Below the pieces are notes generated by a model. That model ran no database searches. It had not been told where the DNA came from and worked only from the letters and a program-made list of their open reading frames with translations. Source: Minwuia thermotolerans (GTDB lineage: Bacteria > Pseudomonadota > Alphaproteobacteria > Minwuiales > Minwuiaceae). From it: DNA of 64,000 nt. The position numbers and the translations under genes were made by a program. This document shows, one piece after another, positions 24,564-33,118 of the stretch. The stretch lies in contig NZ_PIGG01000065.1 of NCBI RefSeq assembly GCF_002924445.1, positions 124,001 through 188,000 of the forward strand, given 5' to 3'. The stretch's first letter is position 1, and every line of letters starts with the position of its first letter.

Positions 24564-26612
24564 TCAGGCCACGGCGTGACTTCGGGCCTGGATCCAGGCC
24601 AGCGCCACGGCCGGCAGGCCGATGACAAGACCGGCGATCACCAGTTCGACATGGGTGTATCCGGTCAGTTCGCCCCCCGGCGCCAGGAACAGAAGCGCCG
24701 CGAGTCCTACCGCAAAACGGATGGGCCATTGCAGCATCCGGTGATGGGTCAGCTTGCCCACGCCGATCATGTATCCCTGAAGCGCAGAGGCGAGCAGCAC
24801 GACGCCGACGACCGCGGTGCCGGTGACCACCAGCACCTGCGGCACAGTACCCTGCATGATCAGGCCCGGATTGAGCACGAAGAAGAACGGGATGAAGTAG
24901 ATCACCGATCCCAGCCGCATCGCTTCGAACCCCGTTCGCATGGGATTGGAGCCCGCGAGGCTCGCCGCCGCGAACGCCCCCAGAGCCACCGGCGGGGTGA
25001 TGAAGCTGAGCATGCCCCAGTAGAGCATGAACATGTGCACCGCCATCGGATTGAGTCCCGATTGCGTCAGCGCCGGCGCCAGGGTGATCGCCAGGATGAT
25101 GTAGGCGACCGTGACGGTGACGCCGATGCCCATGATGAAGCTGGCGAGCGCGCCCATCAGCAGCAGCAGGAAGATGTCGCCGCCGGCCATCGAGAGCAGC
25201 TCGTTGGCGAGCGTCGATATCTTGGCGGTCATCGACAGCGCACCGACGATCATGCCGATGCCGGCGAGGATCGCGGCCAGTTCGGCGAACAGGCGGCCGA
25301 CGCCGGTGATGAAGTTCTCGATTTCCTTCCAGCCCCAGCGGTTGCCCGGCGTGACCTGGTTGAGGACGATCAGAAGGGCGGTCGCATAGTAGGGGGCCAG
25401 CGCCTCCCGCTGCAGATAGAGCAGCATGAAGACCAGCAGCAGGAACACGAAGATGTAGTGCCAGCCCTCCTTGATGGTTTCCCTGACCGACGGCATCTCG
25501 TGCCGCGGCAGGCCCTTAAGCCCCATCCACGCCGCATAGGCGTCGATCTGCATGAACAGGCCGAAGAAGTAGAGGAAGGACGGGATCGCCGCGGCGATGA
25601 TGATCTCCGAATAGGGCACGTTCAGGTAGATCGCCATGATGAAGGCGGTGGCGCCCATGATCGGCGGCATCAGCACGCCGCCGGTCGAGGCGCAGGCCTC
25701 GACGCCGGCGGCGTAGTGAGCCTTGAAGCCCGTCCGCTTCATCGCCGGGATGGAGAGGGAACCGGTGGTCAGCACGTTGGTGATGACGCTGCCGCTCATG
25801 GAACCCATCAGACCCGAGGAGAAGATGGCGACCTTGGCCGGGCCGCCGCGGACATGCCCGAGCAGCGAGAAGGCCAGGTTGATGAAGAACTTGCCGCCGC
25901 CGGTGTGCTGCAGCGCCACGCCGAACATCAGGAAGCCGATGACCAGATTGGCGAAGGCGCGGAAGGGGATGCCCAGGATCGATTCGGATGAGATCGCGTG
26001 ATAGGCGACCGTCTTGCCGAAGGGCTCGTTCTCGAATGTCTCCAGCGGATCCGGCAGCCACTCACCGTAAAGGGGATAGGTGGAGAAGACGAGCACGATC
26101 AGGACGACGGAGAGTCCGGCGGCCCGCCGCGTGGCCTCGAGAACCAGCAGCCAGAGAATACCCGAGGCGATCTGGATGTGCGTGGGCGCGGCCCATTCCC
26201 AGCCCAGGTTCACGATGTCGCGGGCGTAGGTGAACAGATAGACGTTGGCGCCGACTGCCGCAGCCATGAGCAGGAGGTCGAATCCGAACAGGGCCCGCTC
26301 GGTCCCGTGCGAACCGGCCTTGCCGGCCTTCCGGAGCGGAAAGACGAGGAGGCAGAGCGGCAGCAGCAGCGCCAGCAGGATGAAGAAATACTGCGTATCG
26401 ACCGGGACATAACCGAAGGTATGTCCCAGGTTGAAGAGCATGTAGATCGACAGGAGAACGGTGATGACCGTTGCGGTCATCAATATGCCGCGCCAGAAAG
26501 GCGACAATGGCCGATACCGGTTCTCGGCATCGGCCACTGCCATCTTCGGTCGCGCGGCGTCCGGCGGACCCCCAGCGGGGCCGGCCGGCTCTTTACCGGC
26601 GCTCTGGTTCAT
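24564..26612 (-). CDS. TRAP transporter fused permease (DctQM, TAXI type)
   Basis: A 682-residue membrane protein joining the small (Q) and large (M) TRAP subunits, as usual for TAXI-family systems driven by a cation gradient. The first 190 residues carry the Q-like four-helix part; from about 200 the M part shows GVALQHTGGGKFFINLAFSL, GSMSGSVITNVLTTG and GGVLMPPIMGATAFIMA, the hallmark permease segments. The soluble cytoplasmic N-terminus is Pro/Ala rich. The gene is 14 bases downstream of its receptor. Loss of the receptor frame would leave this transporter without a binding protein. Confidence 0.92.
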   Translation of the reverse strand: MNQSAGKEPAGPAGGPPDAARPKMAVADAENRYRPLSPFWRGILMTATVITVLLSIYMLFNLGHTFGYVPVDTQYFFILLALLLPLCLLVFPLRKAGKAGSHGTERALFGFDLLLMAAAVGANVYLFTYARDIVNLGWEWAAPTHIQIASGILWLLVLEATRRAAGLSVVLIVLVFSTYPLYGEWLPDPLETFENEPFGKTVAYHAISSESILGIPFRAFANLVIGFLMFGVALQHTGGGKFFINLAFSLLGHVRGGPAKVAIFSSGLMGSMSGSVITNVLTTGSLSIPAMKRTGFKAHYAAGVEACASTGGVLMPPIMGATAFIMAIYLNVPYSEIIIAAAIPSFLYFFGLFMQIDAYAAWMGLKGLPRHEMPSVRETIKEGWHYIFVFLLLVFMLLYLQREALAPYYATALLIVLNQVTPGNRWGWKEIENFITGVGRLFAELAAILAGIGMIVGALSMTAKISTLANELLSMAGGDIFLLLLMGALASFIMGIGVTVTVAYIILAITLAPALTQSGLNPMAVHMFMLYWGMLSFITPPVALGAFAAASLAGSNPMRTGFEAMRLGSVIYFIPFFFVLNPGLIMQGTVPQVLVVTGTAVVGVVLLASALQGYMIGVGKLTHHRMLQWPIRFAVGLAALLFLAPGGELTGYTHVELVIAGLVIGLPAVALAWIQARSHAVA

Positions 26613-26626
26613 TCATTTCCGACCGT

Positions 26627-27776
26627 TCAGTTGAAGACTACCGGCAGGCCGGCGTCCTCGAGGGCCTTGGCGCGGATCGGCATCCACTTGGCGCTGACCT
26701 CTTCCGGGCTCATGCCGGCGACCGAACCCATCGAGTCCCAGGCGTCCTTGATGAGCTTCTGGCGCTTCAGCAGCGTCTCGTGGTTGGCCTGGGCCTCGTC
26801 GGTCCACATGCCCTGCTCCTTGAAGAAGCGGATGGCGCCCTCGTGATAGGGGATGCCCCAGACCATCGACTGGTTGTCCATCGACCAGCCGTCGGCGCCC
26901 GGCGCGGAGTCCTTGTAGGCGTCGAAGTTCTCGTGGATCCCCTTGATCAGGGCATAGACCTCGTCGGCGTCCTGATCGGCATTGGTCACCAGGATCGGGT
27001 ACGGATAGGTGTAGCCGACATGCGGGTTCTCGGGCGACATTTCCGCCCCCTGGGTGCCCACGTGCTTGAGCGCGATCGGCTGCGCCGCCTGCAGGCGCTT
27101 CCAGCCTTCGGTGTCGTCATGCGGCAGGGGCGGCCCAGTGGAGGCCGCGCGGGGAAGCCGCCAGACGCTGCGCATGCGGCGTCACGGTGGACATGAAGGC
27201 GGCGTCGGACTGGCCATTGATGATGGCGTCGATCGACGCCTTGAAGCCCGAGACCTCGACCTTCTCGACATCGTCCCAGGTCAGGCCGGCGAAGGCCATG
27301 TTGGCGGCGGCGTTCCAGTTCAGCGCGTCGCCCGCGACCACCCAGGAAACCCGCTTGCCCTTCAGATCCGCCATGGTCTCGATCCCGGCGTCCTTGGCGG
27401 TGGCCAGGGCCAGGTTGTTCTTGCCAATCGCGGTCATGACCACGCGCAGCGGCTGCGGGCCCCACTCCTCGGAAGCGAACAGGAAGGCGGCTTCCTGACC
27501 GAAATAGGCGGCCGCGCCACAGGCGCAGTAGTCCGCCTGGCCGTCGCGCAGCGGCGCCATGCGGGAAACGTCGTTCTTGCCCGGAATGACGCGCATCTTG
27601 ACGCCATAGGCCTTGTTCAGCGCATCGCCGACGGCCACCGACTGGGCGTAGCCCGAGGCCGTGGTGCCATAGGCGGTCCAGGTCATCTTGTCCGGCAGCC
27701 CGCCCTCGGCGGCGCCGGCCGCGAACGGCAGCGTGGCCAGAGCGGCGGCGGCCGCAACTCGAGTCATGATTCGCAT
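26627..27776 (-). pseudogene. TAXI-family TRAP solute receptor, frameshifted
   Basis: The two halves of a TAXI receptor occupy different frames. From ATG at 27776 (GGAGGAG ten bases upstream, signal peptide ending GAAEGG) the frame reads through TWTAYGTTASGYAQS and stops at 27117. The rest, from PLPHDDTEGW to the stop at 26627, continues in another frame. Near 27125-27135 removing a single base would restore HWAPLPHDD and one frame of about 382 residues. The span of 1150 bases is one more than a multiple of three. This is either a real disruption or a sequencing error; both halves look otherwise intact, which suggests a recent event or an error. Confidence 0.85.
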
Positions 27777-27825
27777 GGGTAAACTCCTCCCTGTTGATCC
27801 TTGACCATCTGGAACGTGGCCTGTT

Positions 27826-27845
27826 GGAAGGGCGTATACTTCCAG
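27826..27845. promoter_or_regulatory. Inverted repeat between TAXI-TRAP operon and ThDP enzyme gene
   Basis: TGGAAG (27826-27831) and CTTCCA (27840-27845) form an inverted repeat with an 8-base spacer that contains GTATA. A further TGGAA lies about 15 bases upstream. It sits in the 160-base divergent region, so one regulator could control both sides. No regulator gene is adjacent. Confidence 0.35.
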
Positions 27846-27936
27846 ACACGCGCGTCCGCTGCAAGCTTGGTATGCAAAATCAGCCCGTGCTAGGAAGCAC
27901 TTGGAGAACAAGAAAAACCTGATCCCGGGGAGGAAC

Positions 27937-29583
27937 ATGCCGATGACCCGCGCCGCCGATCTGATCGTCGCCTGCCTGGAGGCGCAGGGCGCCGACCGCG
28001 CCTTCTGCGTGCCAGGCGAGAGCTACCTGGCCACGCTGGACGCCTTCGCGCGGCGCAACCGCATCGAACTGGTCCAGGCGCGCCACGAATCGGGCGCGGG
28101 CTTCATGGCGGTGGCCGACGCCAAGCTGACCGGACGGCCCGGCATCGCGCTGGTCAGCCGTGGACCCGGCGCCACCAACGCCTCCATCGCGGTGCACACG
28201 GCCGAGCAGGACGCCGTGCCGCTGGTGCTGTTCATCGGCCAGGTTTCCCGTGACGAGATCGGCCGCGGGGCCTTTCAGGAGATTGACTATTCGAAGATGT
28301 TCGCCGACATCGCCAAGGCGGTCTGGACCATCTCCGACGCCGACCGCATCCCGGAGATTGTCGCCCGCGCCTACCAGATCGCGCAGAGCGGGACGCCGGG
28401 GCCGGTGGTCATCGTGCTGCCCGAAGACATGCAGTTCGACGAGACGGAGGCGCGGCCCGCGGAGCCGATGCCCGTGCCGCGCACGGCGCCGGCGGGTGAC
28501 GATGTCGACCGTGTCGCGAAGCTGCTGGCAAAGGCCGAGCGGCCGGTGATGATCGCCGGCGGCCTGCTCGACCTGCCGCCGGCCCGCGCGGCGCTGCTGA
28601 AGGCGGCGGAGGCGTGGTCGCTGCCGGTGGTCACCAGCTTCAAGCATCAGGACGTCTTCCCGAACGACAGCCCGCTCTATGCCGGCTATCTGGGCTTCAA
28701 CATTCCGAAGCCGCAGGTGGAGCTGCTGTCGGAAAGCGATCTGATCGTCGCCGTTGGCACGCGCCTGGGCGACACCACCACGCAGGGTTATGTCTTCCCC
28801 TCGATCCCGCCGAAGCAGCCGCTGGTGCACGTCTATCCGGACGCCGGCGTCGTCGGCCGGATCTTCGCCGCCGAAATCGGTCTGACGGCGGACCCCGTCG
28901 CCTTTCTCGAGGCGCTCGCCGCGCGCGGGAGCGGGGGCGGCCGGGGCGACTGGAACGCGCGGCTGAAAGCCTATGTCGACAAGCTGATGGGCGGCGCGCC
29001 TGAGCCGGCGGACGACGGCGTCAATTTCGGCCTTGTCGTCGAGGCGCTGAAGCCGCACCTGACCGACGACGCCATCGTGGTCACCGACGCGGGCAATTTC
29101 TCCAGCTGGATTCACCGCCATGTCCGCTTCAACGGGCGGCAGACCATGCTGGGCGCGGTCTCCGGCGCCATGGGCATGGGCACGCCGGCGGCGGTGGCTG
29201 CCAGCCTGCGCGCGCCGGAACGGCAGATCATCACCTTTCTCGGCGACGGCGGCGCCATGATGACGGGCCACGAGCTCGCCACCGCGATCGCCCGCGGCGT
29301 GAAGTTCAAGGTCTTCGTCTCAAACAACGGCTCCTACGGCACTATCCGCCTGCATCAGGAGAAGTTCTTTCCCGGCACCGTCGCCTCGACCCAGCTCGCC
29401 AATCCCGATTTCGCCAAATGGGGCGAGAGCTTCGGCGCGATGGGGGTGACGATCACGAAGGACGATGATCTCGCTGCGAAGGTCGCCGAGGTGATGGCGC
29501 ATGACGGGCCGGTCGTGGCCGATGTCCATTCGAGCCTGGAACGGATCTCCGCCTATGTCTCGATCGGCGATCTGAAGGGCTGA
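27937..29583 (+). CDS. ThDP-dependent enzyme, acetolactate-synthase large-subunit family
   Basis: A 548-residue three-domain ThDP enzyme of the acetolactate synthase, benzoylformate decarboxylase and oxalyl-CoA decarboxylase family. It shows FCVPGESYLATLDAF with the catalytic Glu near 30, RHESGAGFMA, and the ThDP-binding motif FLGDGGAMMTGHELA ending in SNNGSYG. GGGGAGG lies before ATG at 27937. No small regulatory subunit gene is near, so biosynthetic acetolactate synthase is unlikely and a catabolic 2-oxo-acid or CoA-ester role is more plausible. It diverges from the TAXI transporter, which could import its substrate (inference). Confidence 0.88.
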   Translation: MPMTRAADLIVACLEAQGADRAFCVPGESYLATLDAFARRNRIELVQARHESGAGFMAVADAKLTGRPGIALVSRGPGATNASIAVHTAEQDAVPLVLFIGQVSRDEIGRGAFQEIDYSKMFADIAKAVWTISDADRIPEIVARAYQIAQSGTPGPVVIVLPEDMQFDETEARPAEPMPVPRTAPAGDDVDRVAKLLAKAERPVMIAGGLLDLPPARAALLKAAEAWSLPVVTSFKHQDVFPNDSPLYAGYLGFNIPKPQVELLSESDLIVAVGTRLGDTTTQGYVFPSIPPKQPLVHVYPDAGVVGRIFAAEIGLTADPVAFLEALAARGSGGGRGDWNARLKAYVDKLMGGAPEPADDGVNFGLVVEALKPHLTDDAIVVTDAGNFSSWIHRHVRFNGRQTMLGAVSGAMGMGTPAAVAASLRAPERQIITFLGDGGAMMTGHELATAIARGVKFKVFVSNNGSYGTIRLHQEKFFPGTVASTQLANPDFAKWGESFGAMGVTITKDDDLAAKVAEVMAHDGPVVADVHSSLERISAYVSIGDLKG

Positions 29584-29588
29584 GTCCC

Positions 29589-30932
29589 TCAGAACGGCTG
29601 GTCGCGTTCCTCGCGGACGCCGGCCAGCAGGAACAGGCCGACGATCAGGAAGACCAGGATCACCGAAACGCCGATGCGGTTCGAATCGCTGGCGTCGGTC
29701 ACGCGCGCGATGGCGAAGGGGGCCAGGAAGGCCGTGACCTTGCCCGACAGCGAGAACAGGCCGAAGAACTGACCGAGCTGTCCGGGCGGGGCGAGGCGCG
29801 TGACCATCGACCGGCTGGCGGCCTGCGACGGGCCGGCGACAAGGCCGAGCAGCGCCGTAAGTCCGAGCATGACCCATTCCGCCGGGGCGGCGAACAGGCC
29901 GTCGCCGGCGACGGGGAAGGCCATCGGCACGAAGAACAGCACCCGGTCGTCGCCGATAGAGATGATTCCGAGCGTCGTCAGCACCAGCCCGCCGATCGAG
30001 AGAAAGAGGGTCCGCTTCGAGCCGATGCGGTCGTCCAGCCAGCCGCCCAGCAGGCTTCCCGGAACGCCGAAGATCAGCGTCAGGATGCCGAAAAGCCCGA
30101 GCTCCAGCGTTGTCCAGCCGAGCTGGGCCGCGACGTAGATGCCACCGAAGGCGAAGATCGCGTTGAGGCCGTCATAGTAGATCATGCGCGCGATCAGGAA
30201 GCGGAACATGTTGCGCCGCTTCGGCAGGGTGCGGATGGTCTGGCGCAGTTCGCGGAGCCCCGCGCGGATCGCGGCCAGGCGGTCGCTGACCAGCCGCGGC
30301 TGGTCCGGCGTCCAGATCAGGAACGGAATCAGGAAGACGATGAACCAGACGCCCGAGAAGGGGCCGGCCAGCCGCTCGCCGATATAGCTGCCTTCCGGGA
30401 AACTCGGTCCTGCCATGCCGGGCAGCTGCCCGGTCACCCACAGCATGATGGGCAGGGCGATCAGGGCGCCGCCATAGCCCATGGCCCAGCCGAAGCCGGA
30501 CAGCTTGCCGACCTGGTCGCCCTTGGCCAGCGACGGCAGCATGGCGTTGTTGAAGACGATGGAGAACTCCGCCCCGATGACGCCGATCACCACCAGGGCG
30601 ACGATCAGCGCGATGCGGCTGTCGTCGGCGCCGGGCGTGGCGAACCAGAGTCCGAAACAGGCGGCGATGCAGACGACGCTGAATCCGACCACCCAGGGCT
30701 TGCGCGGACCTGTCGCGTCGGCCAGCGAACCCAGCACCGGCGCCATGAAGGCCATGACCAGGCCGGCGATGGTCTGGGTGTCGCCCCAGAGCGCCTGCCC
30801 GGCTGCCGCATCGCCGACCACCACGTTCACGAAATAAGGGCCGAAGATGAAGGTGAAGATGATGGTGAAGAACGGCTGGGCCGCCCAGTCGTACATGGCC
30901 CAGCCGAGCCGGGCCTTGAATCCCGCCTGCAT
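29589..30932 (-). CDS. MFS transporter, Atg22/UMF1-like
   Basis: A 447-residue major facilitator with about 12 helices. The opening MYDWAAQPFFTIIFTFIFG is the Atg22/UMF1 signature segment, named from a yeast vacuolar amino-acid effluxer; bacterial members have unknown cargo. GDDRVLFF and DDRIGSKRTL mark central loops, the latter like the MFS loop motif. ATG at 30932 is favoured: GGAGGGG sits directly in front, whereas the TTG at 30950 would be upstream of that site. It is convergent with the ThDP gene, 5 bases apart. Confidence 0.85.
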   Translation of the reverse strand: MQAGFKARLGWAMYDWAAQPFFTIIFTFIFGPYFVNVVVGDAAAGQALWGDTQTIAGLVMAFMAPVLGSLADATGPRKPWVVGFSVVCIAACFGLWFATPGADDSRIALIVALVVIGVIGAEFSIVFNNAMLPSLAKGDQVGKLSGFGWAMGYGGALIALPIMLWVTGQLPGMAGPSFPEGSYIGERLAGPFSGVWFIVFLIPFLIWTPDQPRLVSDRLAAIRAGLRELRQTIRTLPKRRNMFRFLIARMIYYDGLNAIFAFGGIYVAAQLGWTTLELGLFGILTLIFGVPGSLLGGWLDDRIGSKRTLFLSIGGLVLTTLGIISIGDDRVLFFVPMAFPVAGDGLFAAPAEWVMLGLTALLGLVAGPSQAASRSMVTRLAPPGQLGQFFGLFSLSGKVTAFLAPFAIARVTDASDSNRIGVSVILVFLIVGLFLLAGVREERDQPF

Positions 30933-31050
30933 TCGCCGCCCCTCCGTCAAGCCGCGTGACGCCCGGCAGTGAGACTAGAGGACGCGGCGGAAAGGGAAAC
31001 CGGTTTTCGGCGCGGGACGCGGGAGCGGTGCGCTGCCGGGTCGAAACCTA

Positions 31051-31065
31051 TTGACGTTAACGTAA
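31051..31065. promoter_or_regulatory. Palindromic operator-like site (ACGTTAACGT core) upstream of di-iron gene
   Basis: TTGACGTTAACGTAA contains a perfect 10-bp palindrome ACGTTAACGT (31054-31063) with TT and AA flanks. It closely resembles the sites described for LiuR-type MerR regulators of branched-chain amino acid and fatty acid degradation in proteobacteria. It lies 51 bases ahead of the start at 31116 and could also affect the divergent MFS gene. Assignment to LiuR is from memory of that consensus. Confidence 0.5.
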
Positions 31066-31115
31066 GCGGCAGACAGTATCCGGGTCGGAAAAGTCGCTTT
31101 GGGGAGGTAGCCCGA

Positions 31116-32231
31116 ATGTCCCGCCACATTACCCATGACCGGTCCTACGACACAGTCGACCGGGACGCCTTCTCCGTCATGATGGACGTGGAGCGCTACA
31201 ATCGCCGCTCCGACGCCTTCGACGAGATCATTTCGGCCACGCACGACCATTTCTGGGATCCGCTGAACCCCGTCTACGTGGATTTCTCCCAGCCCTTCGA
31301 CATCGACAACGAATACATCATGCCGCCGGAGCAGGTGCCGGAGCTTTCGGGCGCGGTCTACGACCGCCTCGACGAGGGTCAGCGCATCCGGCTGGCGAAC
31401 GAATCCACGCGCTGGGGCGTCTCTTCCATCCTGCACGGCGAGCAGGGCGCGCTCAGCCTCTCGGCCAGCCTCTGCCACATCCTGGTCGATCCGGGCGCGC
31501 AGGAATACGCCTCCAACCAGGCCCGCGAGGAGGCCCGCCACGTCACCGGCTTCGCGAAGTACATCGCCCACCGCTGGGGCAGCGCCTACCCGGTCGGCGA
31601 CTCGCTGGGCTCGCTGATGGAAGAGCTCGTGCTGGCGCCGGAGGTGTACAAGAAGCTGGTCGGCATGCAGATGCTGATCGAGGGGCTGGCCATGGGCGCC
31701 TTCGCCAACCTTCACCGGTACACCAACGACCCGGTGCTCAAGCGCCTGGTACAGCTGGTCATGACCGACGAGGCCTTCCACCACAAGTTCGGCAAGATCT
31801 GGGCGGACCGCACCATTCCGAAGCTCTCGGAAGAGGAGCACTGCATCGTCGAGGACTGGGCGGCGAAGTGCTTCGAGACCCTGCTGTTCAATCTCACCAA
31901 TATCCGCCAGAAGCGGGCGATCTACCCGCAGTTCGGCCTGGACTGGGAGTGGGTGCGCGACTCGGTGCGCGAGGTCTACCGGGATCGCGATTCCAAACGC
32001 CGCAACGACCTGAAGGATCCGACCAACATCATGCGCGTGCTGGTCAAGACCCTGCTCAATGCCGGAATCATCACCGACCGCACGCGGCCGCTCTACGCCA
32101 ACTGGATCGACGTCGACGATCTGGAGCGCGAGGAGGGCCTGCACATCGGCGAGGCCATCGCGGCCGACGGCATCGAGTACCTGAAGGAACTCAACAAGGG
32201 CCGCAAGGTGATCGGCCAGAAGCCGATCTGA
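31116..32231 (+). CDS. Ferritin-like di-iron protein
   Basis: The 371-residue product has the spacing of a di-iron carboxylate four-helix bundle: E109 (HGEQG), E139-x-x-H142 (EEARHVTG), E189 (LIEGLAMGAF) and E219-x-x-H222 (DEAFHHKFG). Two E-x-x-H motifs plus two lone Glu are the ligand set of oxygenase and oxidase members such as AurF-like N-oxygenases, but I cannot name the reaction. GGGGAGG lies before ATG at 31116, preferred over a frame opening at 30969. It is preceded by a palindromic operator-like site and followed by a terminator hairpin, so it is probably transcribed alone. Confidence 0.8.
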   Translation: MSRHITHDRSYDTVDRDAFSVMMDVERYNRRSDAFDEIISATHDHFWDPLNPVYVDFSQPFDIDNEYIMPPEQVPELSGAVYDRLDEGQRIRLANESTRWGVSSILHGEQGALSLSASLCHILVDPGAQEYASNQAREEARHVTGFAKYIAHRWGSAYPVGDSLGSLMEELVLAPEVYKKLVGMQMLIEGLAMGAFANLHRYTNDPVLKRLVQLVMTDEAFHHKFGKIWADRTIPKLSEEEHCIVEDWAAKCFETLLFNLTNIRQKRAIYPQFGLDWEWVRDSVREVYRDRDSKRRNDLKDPTNIMRVLVKTLLNAGIITDRTRPLYANWIDVDDLEREEGLHIGEAIAADGIEYLKELNKGRKVIGQKPI

Positions 32232-32261
32232 GCCGGGGCGGCTTCAGGCCGCCGGCTTTTT
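32232..32261. terminator. Intrinsic terminator after the di-iron gene
   Basis: Immediately after the stop, GCCGG and CGGC pair with GCCG and CCGGC (two bases bulged) around a 5-base loop, followed by TTTTT at 32257-32261. The hairpin reaches into the last codons of the convergent methyltransferase gene. Confidence 0.7.
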
Positions 32262-33044
32262 CCAGGTCAGGATCAGGGCGGGCATGTCGAACGCGACGCG
32301 TCCGTCCGTTCCCCTGAACGGCGCCAGTTCGCGCGCCGATTCCGCCAGCAGGCTTTCGAACTGCGCGTCGTCCAGAATGCCGCCGAGGGTCCAGACGCAG
32401 GCGCGCTCGGTCGAGACAAGCGCCTCGATGCTGTCGAAGCGCACCTGGCCCCAATGGTCCTCGATCGCGGCGCCGGAGAGGCCGGCCTCTCCGGCGATGG
32501 CGCCGAGCAGGACCCTGTCGCCCAGCGCGAAGGGCGCGCGGAAGGCGTCGCCGACCTGCCGCCCGAACAGGCGATCCAGCAGACCTGCGAAGACAGCGTA
32601 GCCCGGCGAACGGGCGACGTCGCCGCAGACGGCGACCGCAAGCCGGCCGCCCGGACGGAGCACGCGCGCCATCTCGCGGAGCGCCCGCGGCCGGTTGTCG
32701 AAGAACATCATGCCGAACTGGCTGACCACGGCATCGAAACTGCCGCTCTCGAACGGCAATGCCTCGGCCATCCCTTCATGCCATTCGACGGTGTCCGTCT
32801 TCCGCCCTGCGACCTCCAGCATTTCCGGATTGGCGTCGAGACCGGCGACCCGGCCCCTGTCGCCTGCGCGTTCGGCGCAGGCCAGTGTCAGAGCGCCCGT
32901 GCCGCAGGCGACGTCGAGCACGCGATGCCCTGCGCCGATTCCGGCAAGACCGGCGATCACGGGTCCCCACTGACCGAACAGGGCCGGCACGAATTTCTCG
33001 TCATATATCTCGGCGGGCGGCTTCTCGGCGACGGTAGGCGTCAT
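32244..33044 (-). CDS. Class I SAM-dependent methyltransferase (UbiE-like)
   Basis: A 266-residue methyltransferase with motif I VLDVACGTGALTLACA near 42-57, the acidic motif II region GLDANPEML, and a post-core FDAVVSQFGMMFFDN typical of the UbiE/Methyltransf_11 group. Length fits a small-molecule methyltransferase. Its substrate is unknown and it is not clustered with quinone genes. It is convergent with the di-iron protein gene and diverges from the AraC regulator over 74 bases, so it may be a regulated target of that regulator (inference). Confidence 0.85.
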   Translation of the reverse strand: MTPTVAEKPPAEIYDEKFVPALFGQWGPVIAGLAGIGAGHRVLDVACGTGALTLACAERAGDRGRVAGLDANPEMLEVAGRKTDTVEWHEGMAEALPFESGSFDAVVSQFGMMFFDNRPRALREMARVLRPGGRLAVAVCGDVARSPGYAVFAGLLDRLFGRQVGDAFRAPFALGDRVLLGAIAGEAGLSGAAIEDHWGQVRFDSIEALVSTERACVWTLGGILDDAQFESLLAESARELAPFRGTDGRVAFDMPALILTWKKPAA

Positions 33045-33118
33045 GGCTGAGCTTCCCCTGCTCCGTTGCGGGGCCTAGTCTTGCGGCTGGCCCGACCGCT
33101 CCGATGTTAGGGAGCGCC

